The notes under the pieces are model-generated. The model worked only from the letters and a program-made list of their open reading frames with translations, was not told the origin of the DNA and ran no database searches. Made by a program: the position numbers and the translations under genes. A stretch of 64,000 nt of DNA from Arthrobacter zhaoxinii (lineage in GTDB: Bacteria > Actinomycetota > Actinomycetes > Actinomycetales > Micrococcaceae): contig NZ_JANFLT010000002.1 in the NCBI RefSeq assembly GCF_024385505.1, forward strand, positions 1-64,000, given 5' to 3'. Shown here piece after piece: positions 1-7,326 of the stretch (its first letter is position 1; each line of letters opens with the position of its first letter).

Positions 1-32
1 AAGCGCCCCGGACCAAGTGGTCCGGGGCGCTT
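1..32. terminator. Bidirectional intrinsic terminator
   Basis: A perfect 14-bp stem (AAGCGCCCCGGACC and its complement) closes on the loop AAGT. It lies 31 bp past the stop codon of the minus-strand BrkB-like gene and could also end a plus-strand gene to the left of the window. A-runs and T-runs at the base are only two long, so the claim rests mainly on the stem. Confidence 0.75.
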
Positions 33-63
33 CTGCGTGCGCGGCTTTACAGTGCGCTAACGG

Positions 64-1137
64 CTACTCGTGCAGGTGGTCGTCATAGTCCTTGCCGGCG
101 TGCTGCTGGCGCAGCTTCCGGCCTTCCTCAATATCCTTCTCTTCCTGCTCCTGGCGCTTCTCCGTCTGGCGGGTGTCACGCGGCGGAAGCTGCACGGATT
201 CCTCTGCCTGGATGCCTGCCTGGAGTTCGCGGCCGCGCTCCACCTCGGCGTCGAACTCTGCGCCGAAGAGCAGGGAAACATTGGCCAGCCAGATCCACAG
301 CAGCAGGACGATGACGCCGCCGATGGCGCCGTAGGTGGCGTTGTAGTTGCCGAAGTTTGCGACGTAGAAGCTGAAGCCAAGGGTCACGATCGCCAGGATC
401 ACGAGGGCAATCAGGGAGCCCATGCTCATCCAGCGGAACTTGGGCTGCTTGACGTTCGGGGTGGCGTAGTAGAGGACGGCGATGATCAGCACGGCGAAGA
501 TCACCATGACCGGCCACTTGGCGATGTTCCAGATGGTCACCGCTTCACTGCCCAGACCGATGACGTTGCCGATGGCTTCGGCGATCGGGCCGGAAATCAC
601 CAGCATCAGCAGCAGTGCGGCCGCCATCAGGACCAGGATCAGGGTCACGAGCAGCTGCGTGGGAAGCAGTTTCCAGGCGGGTCGGCCTTCCTCAACTTCG
701 TAAATCCGGTTCAGTGAACGGCCAAACGCCTTCACGAAGCCGGAGGCGGACCAGAGGGCGCCTACGATACCAATGATCAGCGTGAGGCCGGCAGCACTGG
801 AGGAGGTCAGCTGCTCGATGGGTCCCTGAATGACCTTGGCGGCGTCTTCGGGTGCAAACTGCTTAACGAATTCCAGCAGGGCATTGGTGGTGCTTTCGCC
901 CTGTCCCACGACCCCCAGAATGGAGACCATGGCCAGCAGTGCCGGGAAGATCGCCAGGACTGTGTAGTAGGTCAGTGCTGCGGCAAGGTCGGTGCACTGG
1001 TCCTTGGAAAACTCGCGGACGGTCTTCTTGAGGATGTATTTCCAGTTGGGTTTGGAAACCTCGGTGGGTTTATCCGGCTTGCGTGCGTCGTCCGGACTGG
1101 GTGCTGTCTCGGCTTTGCTGTTCGTTTCCTGCGCCAC
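64..1137 (-). CDS. YihY/BrkB-family integral membrane protein
   Basis: This 357-residue protein fits the YihY/virulence-factor-BrkB family, an inner-membrane family of uncertain biochemical role that was once mis-annotated as ribonuclease BN. Six hydrophobic segments are visible, at about residues 50-75, 115-133, 162-182, 202-224, 239-263 and 272-296. They are flanked by a charged N-terminal tail of about 45 residues and a long Glu/Arg/Gln-rich C-terminal tail, both probably cytoplasmic. I chose the GTG start because AGGAGG sits five bases upstream. The gene stands alone, with a strong hairpin downstream. Family assignment is good; the molecular function is unknown. Confidence 0.85.
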   Translation of the reverse strand: MAQETNSKAETAPSPDDARKPDKPTEVSKPNWKYILKKTVREFSKDQCTDLAAALTYYTVLAIFPALLAMVSILGVVGQGESTTNALLEFVKQFAPEDAAKVIQGPIEQLTSSSAAGLTLIIGIVGALWSASGFVKAFGRSLNRIYEVEEGRPAWKLLPTQLLVTLILVLMAAALLLMLVISGPIAEAIGNVIGLGSEAVTIWNIAKWPVMVIFAVLIIAVLYYATPNVKQPKFRWMSMGSLIALVILAIVTLGFSFYVANFGNYNATYGAIGGVIVLLLWIWLANVSLLFGAEFDAEVERGRELQAGIQAEESVQLPPRDTRQTEKRQEQEEKDIEEGRKLRQQHAGKDYDDHLHE

Positions 1138-1234
1138 TGCGGCCTCCTGCTGGAATGAGTGTTCTGACCCCCATGCTATTAGTAAGCGTTCTTAGCAACA
1201 AAGAGATACCGCTGATGCACCCGGGCCGAGCACT

Positions 1235-1546
1235 TCAGCGCAGACCGTAGTAGTCCATCAGGATGCTCTCTTCACCGGGGCTGAGCGGATTTTCCGGATT
1301 GGCCCCGGGCGAGTGCACTACCTGGTCCTTGGAATAGTTCACGAAGATGTCCTGCCCGTTGCGGCGGGAACTGAGCAGGGGAACATAGTGTTCCTCAGGC
1401 TGGAACAGGCCGAGGTCAACAGTGATCCATACGGGCTCTCCGGTCTTCCGGTCCAGGTGCACTTCCCCCACCAGACCCAGCCGCTCGCCGTCGTTGGCCC
1501 AGACGCTGGAGCCCTGGATTTCATGGAGCACAAAGGCATCGGCCAT
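1235..1546 (-). CDS. PRC-barrel domain protein
   Basis: A 103-residue soluble protein. Residues about 12-60 have the pattern of a PRC-barrel: a short beta-rich segment beginning near SVWANDGERLG and running into GEPVWITVDLG. PRC-barrels occur in the photosynthetic reaction centre H subunit, in RimM and in many small actinobacterial stress proteins. No catalytic residues are expected. The acidic C-terminus (PLSPGEESILMDYYGLR) is typical of actinobacterial PRC proteins. It is transcribed in the same direction as the BrkB-like gene 98 bp downstream, but I see no sign that they work together. The role is unassigned. Confidence 0.75.
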   Translation of the reverse strand: MADAFVLHEIQGSSVWANDGERLGLVGEVHLDRKTGEPVWITVDLGLFQPEEHYVPLLSSRRNGQDIFVNYSKDQVVHSPGANPENPLSPGEESILMDYYGLR

Positions 1547-1655
1547 CTTGTCATCCCTTCGCCGGGCCCGGCCGAACTGCCGGGGTTCTTATTCCCGCCC
1601 TGCGCAGCGCCTCCTGTCAACACTTCCGGGGTGCCGTTCCGCGGGGACCGGCAAG

Positions 1656-2891
1656 TCAGCGGCGCCCGTCGCCGTCGGCGTGTTCTTCCCGTTCGGCGAA
1701 GACGTCCTCGCCGGGGCCGGAGAAATTCGCCCGGCGTCCCACGGCATCCAGGGTGCCGGTGAACAACTGGGAGTCGCTGGTGTCCTCGCTGCGCGGCTGC
1801 GGCGCAGTGCGCGGGCCGCGGTGTGCCTCGCGGGCTGGCTGGCGGACTTCCTCCCAGCGCTGGCGCGGCAGTGCTTCCGGGTGCCATTCCTGGAGGTGGC
1901 TCACCATGGTTTCGCGGATGAGGCAGCGCAGGTCGAAGAGGGTGCCGCTGTCCACCGCGCTCACGAGAATGCGGATCCGCACCATTCCCTTCACCGCTTC
2001 CGTCACCTGCAGGACGCCGGTCCGCTGGTCCCACAGGTCGGTGTCGGCCAGGATCTGTTTCAGCAGGGTGCGCAGCTCCCCGACCGGGACGCGCCAGTCC
2101 AGGTCCAGTTCCACCGTGCCCAGGATGTCCGACTGGCGGCGGGTCCAGTTCTGGAACGGAGTGGTAGTGAAGTAGGTGGAGGGCAGGATCAGGCGCCGGT
2201 CATCCCAGATATGCAGCACCACGTAGGTCATGGTGATTTCCTCGATGGTGCCCCACTCGCCTTCCACCACAACGACGTCGTCCACCCGGATCGCGTCGGT
2301 GAAGGCCAGCTGCATGCCGGCAAAGACGTTGGTCAGGGTGCCCTGCACGGCGAGGCCGGCCACGATGGACAGCACACCGGCGGAGGCGAGGATGCCGGCA
2401 CCCAGGGCGCGGACCTCGGGAATGGTCAGCAGCACGCAGGCCACGGCGAGGCTGATCAGGACGGCAACGCCGACCCGCCGCCCCAGAATGACTTGGGTCT
2501 TGAGCCGGCGGAGCCTGCGGTTGTCCCGCGTATCGGTGCTGTATTTCGTGAGGACCATGGCCTCGATGATCAGCAGGAGCACCACCGCCAGCCACGCCAC
2601 GGCGCCGATCAGTCCCAGCACCAGCACGTAGTCCACCGCCGGCAGCCAGGAGGAACCGGCTGCGGTGGCTCCCAGGGCGATTCTCGCACCGATCAGCGAG
2701 AGGCCCAGCCGCAGCGGATTCCGGGCCTTCACGGTGATCTCCCGAATGCCCGGAATCCTCCGGAATGCCCGATGGACCACGTCCCGCAGGATCCGGGCCA
2801 GGACAAGGGCAATACCCACAGCCACCAGGACGGCAAAGAGCGGTTTGAAGCTGACGGCAAGGGAAAGCAGGTCTTCCATGCCTTCGATCAT
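1656..2891 (-). CDS. MscS-family mechanosensitive ion channel
   Basis: About 411 residues. Hydrophobic helices fill the first 190 residues, followed by the conserved MscS pore-lining and beta-domain region: TLTNVFAGMQLAFTDAIRVD, then VEGEWGTIEEITM and the LPSTYFTTTPFQNW stretch. MscS channels open under membrane tension and release solutes during hypo-osmotic shock. The C-terminus is a charged, low-complexity tail rich in Arg, Gly and Glu. The reading frame extends upstream to a TTG at 2918. I chose the first ATG, but neither start has a clear ribosome-binding site, so the N-terminus is uncertain by about nine residues or more. Confidence 0.85.
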   Translation of the reverse strand: MIEGMEDLLSLAVSFKPLFAVLVAVGIALVLARILRDVVHRAFRRIPGIREITVKARNPLRLGLSLIGARIALGATAAGSSWLPAVDYVLVLGLIGAVAWLAVVLLLIIEAMVLTKYSTDTRDNRRLRRLKTQVILGRRVGVAVLISLAVACVLLTIPEVRALGAGILASAGVLSIVAGLAVQGTLTNVFAGMQLAFTDAIRVDDVVVVEGEWGTIEEITMTYVVLHIWDDRRLILPSTYFTTTPFQNWTRRQSDILGTVELDLDWRVPVGELRTLLKQILADTDLWDQRTGVLQVTEAVKGMVRIRILVSAVDSGTLFDLRCLIRETMVSHLQEWHPEALPRQRWEEVRQPAREAHRGPRTAPQPRSEDTSDSQLFTGTLDAVGRRANFSGPGEDVFAEREEHADGDGRR

Positions 2892-2970
2892 TGCAAACAG
2901 CGGTGGGTGGCTGTCCAATCAGGGTCTCGCGGCGGACCGTGCGGAGCCGGCCCGCCGGGCGGTTAAACAG

Positions 2971-3000
2971 CGGACACCCCGGAGGGATCCGGGGTGTCCG
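2971..3000. terminator. Intrinsic terminator after the siderophore-binding protein gene
   Basis: A perfect 12-bp stem (CGGACACCCCGG with its complement) around a 6-base loop. It lies 34 bp beyond the stop codon of the minus-strand siderophore-binding lipoprotein gene and upstream of the MscS gene. It has no clear T-tract. Confidence 0.7.
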
Positions 3001-3034
3001 CGCGCCTTCCGGAGAAGGCGGAGAAATCGGGGTC

Positions 3035-4084
3035 CTACTTGGCGTCGTCGGCTGCCGTGGCCGCGTCGGCGATCATCGGCACCACGTTGTCGAGGGCGTA
3101 GGGAATGCTGAGCACGTTGATGGCCGAGGTGGAGAAGACGCGCGTCGGGTCGGCGTCGGCCACGAGGCCGCCGTTCTTCACAGCGGGGATCTGCCCAAGC
3201 AGCGGATCGGAGGGGATGCTGTCAGCAACCTCTTCGCTCGCCACCCAGCTGACAAAGATGTCGGAATCCAGCTGGTCGAGGTTTTCATCCGACCACGGGA
3301 TGTAGAACTCGTCTCCCTTGGTGTTCTCCGCTACCACCGGCGCCATGGTGAGGCCGAGGGCTTCAATGAACTTGGGCCGGTTGTCCAGGGCGGTGTAGAC
3401 GGAATTCTCCGCACCCGGGGCGAGGTTGCCGTAGATGAAAGACTTGCCCTCGAGCTGCGGGTATTCGGCAGCCTTGTCGGTGATGGCCTGCTCGGTGTCC
3501 GCCACCAGCTGCTCCGCTTTGTCGCTCTTGCCCAGAGCCTCGCCGATCATGGTGGTGGTGTCCTGCCAGGACGTGCCGTAGGCAGTCTCGGGGTAGGCGA
3601 CCACGGGGGCGATCTTGCTCAGCTTGTCGTAGTCCTCCTGGGACAGGCCGGAGTACGCGGCGATGATGACATCGGGATTGGTGGCGGCGACGTCGTCGAA
3701 GGCAATCCCGTCAGTTTCGGAGTACTGCGCCGGCGCATTCTCCGACCCGATGGGCGCGTCGAGGTCTTCGAGTGCCTCGTCGATCCAGGGCGTGGTGCCG
3801 TGGTCATTGCCGCCGAATTCGATCAGCGGCATCCCCACGGGAACCACATCCAGGGCGAGGGCGGTTTCGGCATTGGCCCAGGCGACAGCGGCCACGCGCT
3901 CCGGCACGCCCTCGATGGTGGTCTCGCCGAAGGCATGCTCAATGGTGACGGGGAACTGGTCTTCAGCGGCGGCAGCACTGCCGGAGGTTTCATTTTCACC
4001 CGTAGCTCCGGTGGAGCAGGCGGAGAGGGACAGAACGGCGACGGCGGCAGCGGCGGCAGCGCGGCGCATCCGGGACAGGGCCAT
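3035..4084 (-). CDS. Iron-siderophore ABC transporter substrate-binding lipoprotein
   Basis: A 349-residue secreted lipoprotein: Arg-rich start, Ala-rich hydrophobic core, and lipobox LSAC with Cys at about residue 23. The mature part has the two lobes of the FepB/FhuD (Peripla_BP_2) family, for example PERVAAVAWANAE near the start of lobe 1, NPDVIIAAYSGLSQEDYDKL, and ADADPTRVFSTSA near the end. It would bind a ferric siderophore outside the membrane and deliver it to a permease. No permease or ATPase gene is nearby, so it must share a transporter encoded elsewhere. AAGGAG lies six bases before the ATG. I looked for an IdeR/DtxR box in the 158-bp upstream region and did not find a convincing one. 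Confidence 0.85.
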   Translation of the reverse strand: MALSRMRRAAAAAAVAVLSLSACSTGATGENETSGSAAAAEDQFPVTIEHAFGETTIEGVPERVAAVAWANAETALALDVVPVGMPLIEFGGNDHGTTPWIDEALEDLDAPIGSENAPAQYSETDGIAFDDVAATNPDVIIAAYSGLSQEDYDKLSKIAPVVAYPETAYGTSWQDTTTMIGEALGKSDKAEQLVADTEQAITDKAAEYPQLEGKSFIYGNLAPGAENSVYTALDNRPKFIEALGLTMAPVVAENTKGDEFYIPWSDENLDQLDSDIFVSWVASEEVADSIPSDPLLGQIPAVKNGGLVADADPTRVFSTSAINVLSIPYALDNVVPMIADAATAADDAK

Positions 4085-4242
4085 GTGGGGCTCCTTGGAT
4101 CACGTAAACGAACGGAACGGACCCGGCGGTCGCGGATCCAAAAATAACGTTATCCCAGGTTCTCCCCTATTACGCAACGCAAACCTTTCGTAATCCCTGC
4201 GCCGACCGGAACTCCTGCAGAACTGGCGTCCGAAGCCTCTGT

Positions 4243-5481
4243 TCAGGCTTTCCCACGGGCCAGCCGGCGCACGTCGACGGCCGGGTCCTGCAGCAGCGCC
4301 GGGTCGAGGACGCGGCCGGATTCGATCAGTTTTCTGGCCGCCCGGACGGCGGTTCCGCCGTCGACGGCGGCCACGCCGGCCAGCCTCCCGTCCAGGCCCA
4401 GCCGGAAGGCCGTGAAACCGGGACCGGGTTCCCCGCGGAGGACGGTCTGCCCGGGGACGACCATGCTGCCGGCCACTTCCAGATGCACGCCGTAGCGGTC
4501 GGACCAGAACCAGTCTGCCGCCCCGGCGGGAGGGTCGATGCCGAGCATCCCGGCCGCTGCCGCCTCGCCCGTGCGGCGTGCCGCGTCCCAGTGTTCAAAG
4601 CGCCGGCCGGGCACCCCGCCGGGGCCGAGCCGGCGGGAGGAGTCGCCGGCGGCGAAAATGCGCGGATGCGAGGTACGCCCGGAGCCGTCCACCAGCACAC
4701 CGCCGTCCACGGAGAGCCCTGCCGCTTCGGCGAGCGCCGTTTCCGGTTCGCTGCCCGCCGCGACCAGGACGGCGGTGGCGGAAAGCCTGCCGCCGGCGGC
4801 CAGTTCCACCCCCAGGGATTGTCCTTCCGCGGTGATTGCCGCCGCGGTGTCCCGTATATGGGCGGTTCCATGCCCGGCGTGGAGCCCCTGCAGGTAGCCG
4901 GCCATTTCGGGGCCCACAACCTTGGCGGAGGGCAGCTCGGCAGGATCCACAAGGGTCACCGCCGCACCCAGTGTCCGGGACGTTCCCGCCACTTCCGCAC
5001 CGACCAGTCCCGCACCGAGGATCACCAGATGCGTGCCGGGGACCAGATGCGCCTGCAGGGCCTGGGCGTCGTCGGCGCTGCGCAGGGTCAATACGCCGGG
5101 CAGATCCATCCCGGGCAGCGGCAGCCGGCGGGCGCGGGCTCCGGTGGCGAGCAGGACGACGTCGGCGGCCAGGTCCCTGCCCGAGCGCAGGAGGAGGACG
5201 GGCGGGGTTGCGTCGTCGCCGGGCTCAAGCTTGTCCACGGTGTCGGCGATAACGGAGGTGTCGTTGTCCTCATACCACTGGGCGGGGGCAAGCTGCAGGC
5301 GGAGCCGGTCCAGGGTTCCGGCGAGGAACGCCTTGCTCAGCGGCGGCCGGTCGTAGGGCAGCCCGGCCGGGTCCACGAGGGACAGGGTGCCTGTGTAACC
5401 CTGCCGGCGGAGTTCGCGGACGGCGCTGAAGCCGGCAATTCCGCCGCCCACCACGGCGATCGACGCGGGGGCAGCAGCCAT
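4243..5481 (-). CDS. FAD-dependent ferredoxin reductase-like oxidoreductase
   Basis: About 412 residues, starting at an ATG whose A is shared with the TGA of the ferredoxin gene (ATGA overlap), which decides the start over a longer frame reaching 5649. It carries two dinucleotide-binding motifs: VVGGGIAGFSAVREL at the N-terminus for FAD and VILGAGLVGAEVAG near residue 150 for NAD(P)H. It also has the late FAD motif PRIFAAGDS and a reductase-type C-terminal domain. This is the architecture of rubredoxin/ferredoxin reductases that feed Rieske oxygenases or P450s. The coupled Rieske ferredoxin gene makes an electron-transfer pair; no oxygenase gene is adjacent. Confidence 0.85.
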   Translation of the reverse strand: MAAAPASIAVVGGGIAGFSAVRELRRQGYTGTLSLVDPAGLPYDRPPLSKAFLAGTLDRLRLQLAPAQWYEDNDTSVIADTVDKLEPGDDATPPVLLLRSGRDLAADVVLLATGARARRLPLPGMDLPGVLTLRSADDAQALQAHLVPGTHLVILGAGLVGAEVAGTSRTLGAAVTLVDPAELPSAKVVGPEMAGYLQGLHAGHGTAHIRDTAAAITAEGQSLGVELAAGGRLSATAVLVAAGSEPETALAEAAGLSVDGGVLVDGSGRTSHPRIFAAGDSSRRLGPGGVPGRRFEHWDAARRTGEAAAAGMLGIDPPAGAADWFWSDRYGVHLEVAGSMVVPGQTVLRGEPGPGFTAFRLGLDGRLAGVAAVDGGTAVRAARKLIESGRVLDPALLQDPAVDVRRLARGKA

Positions 5482-5825
5482 CAGGCGTCGAGCGGACTCA
5501 CGTTGGGGTACAGCCAGACGGCACCGTCGCGTACGTCGACGCGGTGCGCCTTGGTGTTGGTGAGGGCCGGCAGGCACAGGGCCTCGCCTGTGCGAAGGCA
5601 GAACCGCGCGGAATGGACGGGGCATTCCACCTCGTCGCCTTCGATCCACCCGTCGGCAAGGGAGGCATCCTCATGCGTGCAGGTGTCATTGAGCGCATAG
5701 AAGCGTCCGTTATCGCTGTGGAACACTGCTATATCGTCCGCGGTGCCAGCCGTTTCAGCATCCACCGTGAGGGCTTCGCCCTCATCTATCTCGTCGACAT
5801 CGGCAACGCGGATTCCCTCGCTCAT
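5481..5825 (-). CDS. Rieske-type [2Fe-2S] ferredoxin
   Basis: 114 residues with the complete Rieske cluster ligands: CTHEDAS supplies the first Cys-x-His, and CPVHSARF supplies Cys-x2-His 17 residues later. Its size and sequence match ferredoxin components of aromatic-ring dioxygenase systems rather than bc1-complex Rieske proteins. It would carry single electrons from the translationally coupled reductase downstream to an oxygenase encoded elsewhere. It follows a MarR regulator gene by 54 bp, with an inverted repeat in the gap that could be its operator. Confidence 0.88.
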   Translation of the reverse strand: MSEGIRVADVDEIDEGEALTVDAETAGTADDIAVFHSDNGRFYALNDTCTHEDASLADGWIEGDEVECPVHSARFCLRTGEALCLPALTNTKAHRVDVRDGAVWLYPNVSPLDA

Positions 5826-5853
5826 GCCCTTCCTTCCTCCGGCACCAGGCCAA

Positions 5854-5882
5854 TAACGTATTGCTCTTGGGTCAACACGTTA
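5854..5882. promoter_or_regulatory. Inverted repeat, candidate MarR operator
   Basis: TAACGTATTG and CAACACGTTA form 10-bp arms with one mismatch around a 9-bp spacer. The site overlaps the stop codon of the MarR gene and sits about 30 bp upstream of the Rieske ferredoxin start. MarR proteins bind such palindromes, but the link to this MarR is inferred from position only. Confidence 0.4.
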
Positions 5883-6401
5883 CCCTTGCGGGTCGGAAGG
5901 CGCCGCCAGCGGGGACCCGTCGGGCGTACCCGCGAGGAGCGGCTTGCCGGGTGCCCGCTGCTGCTTGCCGTGTTCGAGTCCGCGGATGAGCATGATCAGC
6001 TCCGACCGCAGCTCCGGGCCGATTCCGGCCGTGGACTCATCCTGTTCGAGGTTTTCAGCGTCGGCGAGCAGCTTCTGCCCGCGCTCGGAGATCGCCATCC
6101 ATCGGCCGGACCGGCCAACGGTCTCGGCCGGGACCTCCTCCACGAGGCCCTGCCCGGCCATGCTCACCAGCGCCGTACCCAAGGTCTGGGCGGTGACGCG
6201 GAGACGCCGGGCCAGTTCTGCACGCCTCATGGGACCGTCGGCCAGGAGCACCCGCAGCACGGTCACCCGCTCCTGGGTCAGTCCCACGGCACGCAGTTTG
6301 TTATCTACTTCTCGTCTTACCAGTCTTGCAGCCGTTGAGAGCAGCCGCACGGGTTCCCAGTCCCCCTCGTTCTGCATCTTCCTGCTTCCCTGATACGTCA
6401 T
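5880..6401 (-). CDS. MarR-family transcriptional regulator
   Basis: About 173 residues from the chosen ATG; another ATG lies 24 bp further in at 6377. The winged-helix region is clear: LRAVGLTQERVTVLRVLLAD, then RRAELARRLRVTAQTLGTAL as the recognition helix region, and a wing with VGRSGRWMAISERGQKLL. Dimerisation helices flank it, and the C-terminal 25 residues are a disordered Pro/Gly tail. MarR proteins often respond to phenolic ligands or oxidants. Co-direction with the Rieske ferredoxin/reductase genes suggests it regulates them. The reading frame extends upstream to 6575, but that part has no family homology. Confidence 0.8.
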   Translation of the reverse strand: MTYQGSRKMQNEGDWEPVRLLSTAARLVRREVDNKLRAVGLTQERVTVLRVLLADGPMRRAELARRLRVTAQTLGTALVSMAGQGLVEEVPAETVGRSGRWMAISERGQKLLADAENLEQDESTAGIGPELRSELIMLIRGLEHGKQQRAPGKPLLAGTPDGSPLAAPSDPQG

Positions 6402-6418
6402 TGGTAGGCGGTCCTGCT

Positions 6419-6454
6419 CCGCTGAAACAATCAGTGTGCTTACTATTTCAACGG
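6419..6454. promoter_or_regulatory. Inverted repeat upstream of marR
   Basis: CCGCTGAAA and TTTCAACGG are 9-bp arms with one mismatch and an 18-bp spacer, lying 18 bp before the MarR start in an AT-richer stretch. It could be an autoregulatory site. It does not match the inverted repeat at 5854-5882, so the two may bind different proteins or one may be fortuitous. Confidence 0.3.
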
Positions 6455-6486
6455 CAAAGAGGGGGTACTTGTCAAGCCGGGAGATA

Positions 6487-7116
6487 TTAGTCCGCTGCCC
6501 ACTGCCTGAACATACGGACCGCGTCACCCCCGCCTTCGATGCTGACATTGGCCGCCGCGCGCCGGCCCATGGCATGCAGGGCGAGGTCCACCACGTCCCC
6601 CGAGACCAGCACCGAGGACTTGCCGCCCTTCACCCGGCGCCGTCCGGAACCGGGCAGCGCCAGTTCAACTCCCACGGGGCTGCCGCGGTATCCCATCCGC
6701 GCCATCAGGCCCAGCTGCCTCCACAGCGCCTGCTGCTGTCCGGCGGGGAGTTCGCGCGGCGCAGCCGTACCGTCGCCGCGGCGGATGTCCTCGTGATGGA
6801 TGACATACTCCACGAGGTTCGCCGCATCCAGCCGGTAGGGCGAAAACCGGGCCGGCCCGGCGGCGAACCGGTCCACCAGTGCGGCATATCCCTCCGGTGT
6901 GGACGCCGCCGCGGCCACGGCACCCAGCTGCTTTTCCTGGCCGGGCTTCGGCCGGCGCACCGCATCGGCGGCAATCTTCCAGGGCGCGTGCTCACGGAGC
7001 ACCAGGTGGGCCAGCAGCCGGCGCACGTCCCAGCCTTCACACAGCGTCGGTGCCAGCGGATCAGCCTCCCGCAGCGTCCGGACCAATTCCGCGCGTTCCG
7101 TCTCCACCCATGCCAT
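6487..7116 (-). CDS. TIGR03085-family (mycothiol-dependent isomerase/DinB-like) protein
   Basis: About 209 residues from an ATG with AAGGAG six bases upstream; an upstream in-frame ATG at 7182 lacks that support. The N-terminal part has the four-helix metal-binding fold of mycothiol-dependent maleylpyruvate isomerase relatives: ETERAELVRTL, then LCEGWDVRRLLAHLVLREH with a candidate metal-ligand His, and the VIHHEDIRRG motif further on. The TIGR03085 family is typical of actinobacteria and has no proven reaction. The neighbours on either side face other tasks, so context adds nothing. Confidence 0.75.
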   Translation of the reverse strand: MAWVETERAELVRTLREADPLAPTLCEGWDVRRLLAHLVLREHAPWKIAADAVRRPKPGQEKQLGAVAAAASTPEGYAALVDRFAAGPARFSPYRLDAANLVEYVIHHEDIRRGDGTAAPRELPAGQQQALWRQLGLMARMGYRGSPVGVELALPGSGRRRVKGGKSSVLVSGDVVDLALHAMGRRAAANVSIEGGGDAVRMFRQWAAD

Positions 7117-7326
7117 GAGAATCTCCTTCAGGTTGATACCGCTGCCGGTTTTCCGCCATTTCCAGGCGGTTCCCTCCGGCATTGCAGCCTGCCGCCAACA
7201 TTAGCCACCGAACCCCCTTTACCCCTACCTACTGACGCGTAGCATGGTCCCCACAGTGAGCCGATGCTGCTGCGCCGGTGTCGGCATCCGCACCGGGCAG
7301 CGCGGCCGTGACGGAGGAGAAATCCC

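Noticed and set aside
4144-4153. ATAACGTTAT palindrome upstream of the siderophore-binding gene as an iron box
   Set aside because: It is a perfect 10-bp palindrome but does not match the IdeR/DtxR consensus (TTAGGTTAGGCTAACCTAA-like); no claim of iron control is made.
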